Shown: positions 57,878-64,000 of the stretch, in pieces
Layout: each line of letters starts with the position of its first letter
How positions within the stretch are numbered: position 1 is the first letter of the stretch
Made by a program: the position numbers and the translations under genes
The notes under the pieces: model-generated
Told to the model about the DNA's origin: nothing
The model's input: the letters and a program-made list of their open reading frames with translations, nothing else
The model's database searches: none
Assembly (NCBI GenBank): GCA_913058395.1
Contig: CAJXQI010000012.1
Location: forward strand, 1-64,000
DNA from: an uncultured Colwellia sp.
GTDB taxonomy: Bacteria; Pseudomonadota; Gammaproteobacteria; Enterobacterales; Alteromonadaceae
DNA length: 64,000 nt
Direction of reading: 5' to 3'

Positions 57878-59719
57878 CTACAAAGTTGACTGACGGCTAT
57901 CTTGCATGGTTTTTATCACTTTAAAGGCGTCTTTTAGGTGTTCACGTTCAAGCTTAGAGATTTCTTTCGGCGGTAAGTAGTTATTCGGTTGCTCTCCTTG
58001 CTGCAGTTTTTTTGCTTGATGTTCCATGCGCAGCATACTTAAAAATTCATAAGCGTCGATAAGGTTTGCCGCTGATGCCTTAGTTAAAGATGGTGTGCCT
58101 GCTGCTTGTTGCAAACGCTCAATGGTATTTACTGATGCTATGCCTTCTGACAGTGCATAAATTCTTGCTAAATCGACAATTGGGGCAATGCCGTTGTGTT
58201 TTAAATCTAAAGTGGCTTTGTTTTCGCCGTCTTGAATTAGCACGAAATCACGGAAAAACCCCAAAGGTGGTCTTAAATTTAGTGCGTTACGGGATAAGTG
58301 AGCAATAAATAGTGTGCTTCGTTGTGTTGTTTTTAGCATTTTCATTCGCACTTCATCAAGTAAGCAACTATCTCCATGAACCGTGGTTAAATCGAAGAAA
58401 ACACTGCAGTGCATTAACGCTTTTGGGTCGGGAGTGTCGATCCATTTGGCAAAATATTTTGACCATTGTGCTTGGGTTTGACACCACTTTGCATTAGTTG
58501 CCATAACTTCACCAGGACAATAAATAAAGCCGCAAGCGGCTAAACCATCAGAAACAAACGTTGCTAAGTCTTTAAACCAATAGCTGTGTTGTGGCTGCAT
58601 GTCATTAGAAATGATCAATGCATTGTCTTGGTCGGAGTGAGCAAATTGTTCCTGTCTTGCTTGTGAGCCTGCCGCTAACCATGCATAGGGAACAGGTGCT
58701 GGCCCTAGCAGGTTTTCTGCCATTTCAATTAGTCGAATGGTAAAAGCCATCGTGATAGCGCTAATGCTTTTGCCGACGTGGTCGGCAGTAGTACCTAATT
58801 TAGCCATACGAATTTGCAATTTAGGTATCATTTTACTGATTTCTGTAAGCTCGCTAACCGATTTTGCTTTATGAATGACACTGGTAATATTAACGGCATT
58901 TTGTCCTTCGTTATTCATTAAGTCAGTTACGGTTACCATGCCTTTAAGTTGGTTGTTTGCGGTAACGGGTAAATGATGAATATGTTTTTGAGTCATCATC
59001 ATTAGGGCGTCATAGGCGGTATTTTTAATGTCGATAGTCGTCATGTTATCGGTCATGATTGCACTGACGGGTTGCAGAATATCAAGTCCTTGTGCAACGC
59101 AACGACGACGAATGTCTTTATCAGTCACAATGCCAAGCGGATTGGTATCTTGGGCAATCACTAAGCAAGAAAACCCTCGTTCGGTCATCAAAATTGCTGC
59201 TTGTTGAATGCTAGTGTTAGGCCCAACAGTCACCACTGGGCTATGATAAAAATTGGCGATAGAGCTGTTTAACAGTGAAGAATTTAGAATGGCATCTTCA
59301 TTAACTTGCAACATTTTTTTATTGAGACGCTGCTCAGATGTTTGATGAAAAAAAGCAATCACATCAGGGTATTCGCTTACTAGCTGTTCAAAGGTTTTAT
59401 AGCAAATGCTGTACAGCAAGGTATCTTCATCAGTCGAAACATTAATTTTCTCATCATTATCGAGACAAAAAACCGTGCATATATCGCCTTCGCCATATTT
59501 ACCTAATAATTCATTGTCTTGGGTGACATAGCTTAAAGCACCCTTGCGTAGAATATAAATGTTCTTATCGCTGATACCTTGTGGTGGTAACTGTTTTCCT
59601 CTTCGTACGTAACAAATGCTGATCTCTTTGACGATTTGTTCAATGAGTTTACTTGGCAATAAATCCAATGGCGGTATCGCTTGTACAAATTCGCTAATTT
59701 CGGTGAGTGCTGAGTCCAT
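57878..59719 (-). CDS. cNMP-binding/CBS/DUF294 nucleotidyltransferase-like protein
   Basis: The 613-residue soluble protein has a cyclic-nucleotide-binding-like domain (about 15-140), a CBS pair (about 155-280, with GIVTDKDIRRRCVAQGLD and HHLPVTANNQLKGMVTVTDLM), a DUF294 nucleotidyltransferase-like domain (AAGSQARQEQFAHSDQDNALI near 350-370) and a C-terminal DUF294_C domain. It looks like a regulator that senses nucleotides. The family is usually encoded next to acetate/solute symporters, as here (divergent). Confidence 0.93.
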   Translation of the reverse strand: MDSALTEISEFVQAIPPLDLLPSKLIEQIVKEISICYVRRGKQLPPQGISDKNIYILRKGALSYVTQDNELLGKYGEGDICTVFCLDNDEKINVSTDEDTLLYSICYKTFEQLVSEYPDVIAFFHQTSEQRLNKKMLQVNEDAILNSSLLNSSIANFYHSPVVTVGPNTSIQQAAILMTERGFSCLVIAQDTNPLGIVTDKDIRRRCVAQGLDILQPVSAIMTDNMTTIDIKNTAYDALMMMTQKHIHHLPVTANNQLKGMVTVTDLMNNEGQNAVNITSVIHKAKSVSELTEISKMIPKLQIRMAKLGTTADHVGKSISAITMAFTIRLIEMAENLLGPAPVPYAWLAAGSQARQEQFAHSDQDNALIISNDMQPQHSYWFKDLATFVSDGLAACGFIYCPGEVMATNAKWCQTQAQWSKYFAKWIDTPDPKALMHCSVFFDLTTVHGDSCLLDEVRMKMLKTTQRSTLFIAHLSRNALNLRPPLGFFRDFVLIQDGENKATLDLKHNGIAPIVDLARIYALSEGIASVNTIERLQQAAGTPSLTKASAANLIDAYEFLSMLRMEHQAKKLQQGEQPNNYLPPKEISKLEREHLKDAFKVIKTMQDSRQSTL

Positions 59720-60028
59720 TGCAATATCTCAGGTAAATTCATTGGTTAAAATGATAGAGGCTTGTTGATTGTATTTAGGGCAATTGTCGCGCTTAAGTCA
59801 ACTGTTTCACCTAAGTCCTAGACTAAAGTTCAATAGGAGCACCGAAAAAAGGTTGCTAGTGTGGTAACTAGAGTAGGTTAAGTATTCGTTTATTCGAAGT
59901 TGGTTTTACTGGCTGGTCGAATTAATAGTCAACCTCTCTTTAAACAACAGGTGAAAGCGTATAAAAATCATAAAACGCTATGCCTACTAAGCAAAAAGCT
60001 TATTAGGAACAATTGCTAGGAGAGAATG
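59720..60028. promoter_or_regulatory. Divergent control region, DUF294 operon / acetate-type symporter
   Basis: This 309-base gap should hold both promoters. Visible elements are TCCTA-N13-TAGGA (59816-59838) and CTAGT-N6-ACTAG (59856-59871), two short inverted repeats 17 bases apart. Symporter genes of this class in related bacteria are controlled by a two-component system of the CrbSR type; I cannot show that these repeats are its sites. Confidence 0.45.
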
Positions 60029-60280
60029 ATGGAAGGTAATACAACATATTGGTCAGAAAATCTGCGCCTAATATTATTATGTCTTGCTATCTGGTTCGTG
60101 GTTTCATTTGGATTTGGTTTACTGCTTGTAGAACCATTAAATGCGATACGTCTCGGTGGCTACAAACTAGGTTTCTGGTTTGCACAACAAGGCTCAATTT
60201 ATACATTCGTTGGTTTAGTTTTTTGGTATACCAAAAAGATGAACGAACTTGATCAAAAATACGACGTGGAGGAATCATAA
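60029..60280 (+). CDS. DUF4212 small subunit of a sodium/solute symporter
   Basis: The 83-residue protein has two membrane helices (about 10-35 and 45-70) and ends in a charged tail. It is the DUF4212 partner found upstream of VC_2705-type symporters. Two ATGs are possible; the second (60029) has AGGAG six bases upstream and is preferred over 60026. Its stop overlaps the symporter start by one base, so the two are translationally coupled. Confidence 0.92.
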   Translation: MEGNTTYWSENLRLILLCLAIWFVVSFGFGLLLVEPLNAIRLGGYKLGFWFAQQGSIYTFVGLVFWYTKKMNELDQKYDVEES

Positions 60281-62016
60281 TGGATGAGTTAAAACTCTAT
60301 ACATACATTGCGGTATTTGGTTCTTTTGCCGTTTACTTCGGTATTGCCTGGTGGGCAAGAGCTGGTTCTACAAGTGACTTCTACGTTGCGGGTGGCGGCG
60401 TTACGCCAATGCAAAATGGTATGGCGATTGGTGCCGATTGGATGAGTGCTGCGTCATTTATTTCAATGGCCGGAATGATTTCCTTCTTAGGTTACGGTGG
60501 CTCAGTATTCTTAATGGGTTGGACAGGTGGTTATGTCCTACTTGCCATGCTGCTAGCACCTTACATGCGTAAACACGGTAAGTTTACCGTACCAGAATTC
60601 ATTTTTGACCGTTATTATTCAAAAACCGCCCGTATTGTTGCTGTTGTATGTTTAATTATCGCGTCATTAACTTATATCATTGGTCAAATGAAAGGTGTAG
60701 GTGTTGCCTTCTCTCGCTTCTTGGAAGTTGATTATGATTTAGGCCTTTATATCGGTATGTTCGTGGTATGGGTATATGCGGTATTGGGCGGTATGAAAGG
60801 TATTACTTACACGCAAATTGCTCAGTATTGTGTATTGATTTTTGCTTACACAATTCCAGCGGTGTTTATCTCGCTACAATTAACGGGTAACCCAATTCCA
60901 CAACTAGGCTTAGGCTCTACATTAGCCGATGGTAGCGGTGTTTACTTGCTTGATAAGCTAGACATGGTAGTAACAGATCTTGGCTTTAAAGAGTACACCA
61001 CTGACAACATGGGCGGCACAGTAAATATGTTTGCTTATACCATGTCTCTGATGATTGGTACTGCAGGTTTACCACACGTTATTATGCGCTTCTTCACTGT
61101 ACCTTCAGTAAAAGCGGCACGTCAGTCAGCAGGTTACGCGTTAGTTTTCATCGCATTGTTATACACAGTTGCTCCAGCAGTTGGTGCAATGGCACGTCTT
61201 AACTTAATGAATACGATTGAACCGGCAGCGGGTCAAAATATGGATTATGCTGAACGTCCACAATGGTTTAAAGACTGGGAAAAAACCGGTTTATTGAAAT
61301 ATGAAGAAAAGAATGGTGATGGCAAAGTTCAATACACTGCAGACAAAGCTACCAATGAAATGGTTAAAGTTGACCGCGACATTATGGTACTAGCTAACCC
61401 TGCGATTGCGAACCTACCTAACTGGGTAATTGCACTTGTTGCCGCGGGTGGTTTAGCTGCTGCGTTGTCAACGGCAGCCGGTTTACTATTAGCAATCTCG
61501 TCCTCTATTTCTCATGATTTGATGAAAGGTATATTAACGCCAGATATGTCAGAGAAAAATGAATTGCTAGCAGGACGAGTCGTGATGACATTATCTATCA
61601 TAGTTGCAGGTTGGCTTGGTTTAAATCCGCCTGGCTTTGCCGCAGGGACGGTGGCGCTAGCCTTTGGTTTAGCTGCTTCATCAATATTCCCAGCACTAAT
61701 GATGGGTATATTCTCTAAGAAAATGAGTGGTAAAGCTGCAGTTGCAGGTATGATCTCAGGTATCGGTGTAACTATGCTGTATGTGTTCCAACACAAAGGT
61801 ATTATGTTTATTCCTGGTACTTCATTCCTAGGTGATATGGGTCCTAACTGGTTCTTCGGTATTTCACCAAATGCCTTTGGTTCAGTTGGTGCTTTGGTTA
61901 ACTTTGCAGTAGCGTTTACTGTATTGAAATCAACAGGTCCAGCGCCAGCTCATATTCAGCAAATGGTTGATAACATGCGTATTCCTCACGGCGCAGGTGC
62001 AGCACACGATCACTAG
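60280..62016 (+). CDS. Sodium:solute symporter, acetate-type (VC_2705 subfamily)
   Basis: The 578-residue protein has about 13 membrane helices and belongs to the SSS family, ActP-like. Characteristic pieces are FYVAGGGVTPMQNGMAIGADWMSAASFISMAG near 35-66 and WVIALVAAGGLAAALSTAAGLLLAISSSISHDL near 390-422. A soluble loop of about 80 residues lies near 310-390. It should import acetate or a similar small carboxylate with sodium. It pairs with the DUF4212 protein; acetyl-CoA synthetase is often nearby but is not in the window. Confidence 0.92.
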   Translation: MDELKLYTYIAVFGSFAVYFGIAWWARAGSTSDFYVAGGGVTPMQNGMAIGADWMSAASFISMAGMISFLGYGGSVFLMGWTGGYVLLAMLLAPYMRKHGKFTVPEFIFDRYYSKTARIVAVVCLIIASLTYIIGQMKGVGVAFSRFLEVDYDLGLYIGMFVVWVYAVLGGMKGITYTQIAQYCVLIFAYTIPAVFISLQLTGNPIPQLGLGSTLADGSGVYLLDKLDMVVTDLGFKEYTTDNMGGTVNMFAYTMSLMIGTAGLPHVIMRFFTVPSVKAARQSAGYALVFIALLYTVAPAVGAMARLNLMNTIEPAAGQNMDYAERPQWFKDWEKTGLLKYEEKNGDGKVQYTADKATNEMVKVDRDIMVLANPAIANLPNWVIALVAAGGLAAALSTAAGLLLAISSSISHDLMKGILTPDMSEKNELLAGRVVMTLSIIVAGWLGLNPPGFAAGTVALAFGLAASSIFPALMMGIFSKKMSGKAAVAGMISGIGVTMLYVFQHKGIMFIPGTSFLGDMGPNWFFGISPNAFGSVGALVNFAVAFTVLKSTGPAPAHIQQMVDNMRIPHGAGAAHDH

Positions 62017-62047
62017 TATACTGTGACAATGTTGTACCACATGGAAG

Positions 62048-62078
62048 AAAGGCTCCCTTTGTGGAGCCTTTAGTTTTT
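62048..62078 (+). terminator. Terminator after the symporter gene
   Basis: AAAGGCTCC pairs with GGAGCCTTT around loop CTTTGT, followed by AGTTTTT. Confidence 0.85.
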
Positions 62079-62193
62079 CATCTTGATGAAGAGTAAGGCA
62101 AGCTAAAAGTTGCCAATTTAGTTGGTAGTAGCAGTCGTTGTTGGATGCAATGCTGTGCAGTAAAATGAAAACAACAGAAAACTAAGGATGATT

Positions 62194-62634
62194 ATGAACC
62201 GTCATACAAAAATGGCCTTAATGGTGGCACCGTTTCTTATCTTGGGTGGCTACATAGCGTCAGATTTTTATCTTGAGCATGAAGCAGAGCAACAACGTGT
62301 TTTTAATATGGTTCCGTTTGGACACTGTGATGTCATTAATCAAAAGTGCATTTTGAAATCGGGCGATTTTGAGATCAATATTTATGACAATGATGGCAGT
62401 ACAACCGTCAATTCAACTTTTCCACTTGATAGTGCCACGCTTTTTTTAGTTGATGGTGCAAATCAAGCCAATGCTTATCCTTTAGGTATGAGTGATAGCC
62501 CATACTATTGGCAAAGCCCGACGCCTTTGCGAAATGAAATTAGCACGAAAGGTGATAAATATAAATTACGGGTGATTGCTAATATTAAAGGCGGGCAATA
62601 TATCGCTGAATTTTATACTCAAACGACTAAGTAA
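62194..62634 (+). CDS. Small membrane-anchored or exported protein of unknown function
   Basis: The 146-residue protein has one N-terminal hydrophobic segment (about 6-26) that is a signal anchor or uncleaved signal peptide, then a beta-rich domain with two cysteines (GHCDVINQKC near 44-53) that could form a disulfide. I do not recognise the family. The ATG at 62194 is chosen because AAGGA lies five bases upstream; an ATG at 62188 is part of that site. Monocistronic. Confidence 0.8.
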   Translation: MNRHTKMALMVAPFLILGGYIASDFYLEHEAEQQRVFNMVPFGHCDVINQKCILKSGDFEINIYDNDGSTTVNSTFPLDSATLFLVDGANQANAYPLGMSDSPYYWQSPTPLRNEISTKGDKYKLRVIANIKGGQYIAEFYTQTTK

Positions 62635-62815
62635 TATCCGTAGCCTTAATCAGTTTCCATTTTGTCAGTATGAGCTTTGTTATTAAACATTTTGCTCTAC
62701 TGACACTTATAAATTGATAGAACTGCGTCATTTCTCCGCTAGAAAATACATTTAATACTCCATCCAAAATTTTTAAAATAGCATGCCAATAAGCGATATT
62801 TAGCTGCATAAAGCT

Positions 62816-62840
62816 ATGTTAATTAACTTTTAATTAACAT
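62816..62840. promoter_or_regulatory. 11-bp AT-rich inverted repeat upstream of the chemotaxis receptor gene
   Basis: ATGTTAATTAA (62816-62826) and its exact complement (62830-62840) are separated by CTT. It lies 65 bases before the ATG of the receptor gene and resembles an operator, or is chance in AT-rich DNA. Confidence 0.5.
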
Positions 62841-62904
62841 TTGTGGCTTACCTTCTCTATCTATCACTGAATATTTTATTTAAAATAACAAGTTCTATCC
62901 TTTT

Positions 62905-64000
62905 ATGTTTTTACGTGACATGCCAAATTTATCTATTAAACAGAAAGTTACACTCGCATTAATCCTCTTTGTTTTATTAACGGCTACTTTAGTTGGTGCG
63001 CTGAGCCAATGGAGTGCAAGAAGCATTATTGAAGACAGAATGCTTAACCACGAACTGCCAAACACCATTAAACAAATTAATGGTGAGATAGATAAAGAAA
63101 TTTCGATGATGCGAGTGATTGCCGAACAAATAGCCACAGATCCCTTTATTCAAAATTGGTTTGCTGACGGCCGTTCTAAGCTTGGTGAAGAATATTTACT
63201 AAAAAAATTATCGGCTATTGCCAGTAGTCATAATTTGAGTAAAACATCTTTTGCAGATCGCGAATCTGGACACTATTGGAATCAAAATGGTTACCTTCGT
63301 CAATTAAAAAATGATAATGTTGATGGTTGGTTTTATGCCTACCGTGACAGTGGTAAAGATAGCTCAGTAAGCATTTACGCTTACCCTGATTCAGACCAAA
63401 TAGATCTGTTTGTAAATTATCAAGAAGTGAATGGCAAGGGCTTAGCCGGTATTGCCAAGTCTTTTGAAGATATTGTTAATCTATTAAGTAGCTTTACATT
63501 AGAACAAACAGGCTTTGTTTATTTAGTTGATGAGCAGGGGGTTATTCAACTTCATAAAGACAAATCTCTTGTTGGTCGTTCTATTGATAGCATTTATTCA
63601 CAAAATATTGCGGATACTATGCTTAATAAATCAGCATTTAGTCTTAGTGAAGCACAAGAAAATAAAGAAGATATATTTGTTGCGGCAAGCTTTATTCCTA
63701 GCGCGCAATGGTATGTTGTTGTGCAAGTGCCAAAAGCAGAAGTGTTTGCCTCACTTAACGAGACCAATGCGCAAATGATTACTTGGTCATTAGTGGTGAC
63801 AAGCATTGCCATTTTTGTAGCACTGTTAATTGCTAAATCAATCACTAGACCAATTAATTTATTAGCTGAATTATTCTTACAACTTGGACAAGGTAAGGCT
63901 GATATATCGTACCGCATTCCCGAAAGTGGCCAACAAGAATTAGTGAATGTTGCACTCGGTTACAACCAATTTATTACCAAACTAGAAGGTGTGTTTTCTC
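62905..64000 (+). CDS. Methyl-accepting chemotaxis protein, 5' part (runs off the window)
   Basis: An open frame from the ATG at 62905 continues to the window end (365 codons). It has an N-terminal membrane helix (about 15-37), a periplasmic dCache-type sensor (about 40-290, with GWFYAYRDSG, VNYQEVNGKGLAGIAKSFEDI and GFVYLVDEQGVIQLHKD), a second helix (about 291-313) and the start of a HAMP domain (ITRPINLLAELF). The signalling part lies beyond the window. The receptor should steer chemotaxis by sensing a small molecule; the ligand is unknown. Confidence 0.9.
   Translation, partial: MFLRDMPNLSIKQKVTLALILFVLLTATLVGALSQWSARSIIEDRMLNHELPNTIKQINGEIDKEISMMRVIAEQIATDPFIQNWFADGRSKLGEEYLLKKLSAIASSHNLSKTSFADRESGHYWNQNGYLRQLKNDNVDGWFYAYRDSGKDSSVSIYAYPDSDQIDLFVNYQEVNGKGLAGIAKSFEDIVNLLSSFTLEQTGFVYLVDEQGVIQLHKDKSLVGRSIDSIYSQNIADTMLNKSAFSLSEAQENKEDIFVAASFIPSAQWYVVVQVPKAEVFASLNETNAQMITWSLVVTSIAIFVALLIAKSITRPINLLAELFLQLGQGKADISYRIPESGQQELVNVALGYNQFITKLEGVFS

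Overview
The window is an ordinary chromosomal segment of a low-GC marine gammaproteobacterium. Gene order and protein character (ubiEJB, gmk-rpoZ-spoT-trmH-recG, many c-di-GMP and sensory proteins, AT-rich intergenic DNA) suggest Alteromonadales close to Colwellia or Thalassotalea. The genus is an inference; the class is secure. I see no insertion sequence, prophage, CRISPR array, tRNA or rRNA.

Layout. 0-2 kb: the 3' end of ilvD, repeated in tandem, then ilvA (isoleucine synthesis). 2-12.6 kb: a DUF418 membrane protein, ubiK, rep helicase, a membrane diguanylate cyclase, two orphan periplasmic binding proteins, a DUF1456 protein and the ubiquinone operon ubiE-ubiJ-ubiB. 12.6-19.3 kb (minus strand): gmk-rpoZ, then spoT-ridA-trmH-recG, separated by a perfect 18-bp hairpin. 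19.4-27.1 kb: a giant kinase-like/AAA/GAF/hybrid histidine kinase followed by a REC-GGDEF regulator, divergent from a TonB-dependent receptor (27.6-29.8 kb). 30.1-32.9 kb: a three-gene operon (unknown membrane protein, HAD hydrolase, DUF1361 protein) with a hexanucleotide repeat in its leader. 33-42 kb: aromatic/aspartate aminotransferase, an exported methyltransferase-like protein, DUF445, an exported cyclophilin, an SDR, an M16 peptidase lipoprotein and an OmpA-family lipoprotein.

42-51 kb is the most interesting block. A MacA-like adaptor, a LolD/MacB-type ATPase and two FtsX-type permeases lie behind a sigma-54 -24/-12 promoter with three alternating copies of an 8-bp half-site upstream. 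They are followed by an exported amidohydrolase, an NtrC-type sigma-54 activator and its histidine kinase. The kinase has almost no periplasmic loop, as in intramembrane-sensing kinases that work with FtsX-type transporters. The natural reading is a self-regulated envelope-stress or peptide-export/detoxification module.

51-64 kb: greB, a FIST-domain (possibly NosP-like) sensor overlapping a PAS-GGDEF-EAL enzyme, a small RRM protein, MarC, an unknown lipoprotein, a DnaQ-like exonuclease with a cNMP/CBS/DUF294 protein, divergent from a DUF4212/acetate-type sodium symporter pair, a small exported unknown, and the 5' part of a chemotaxis receptor that runs off the window.
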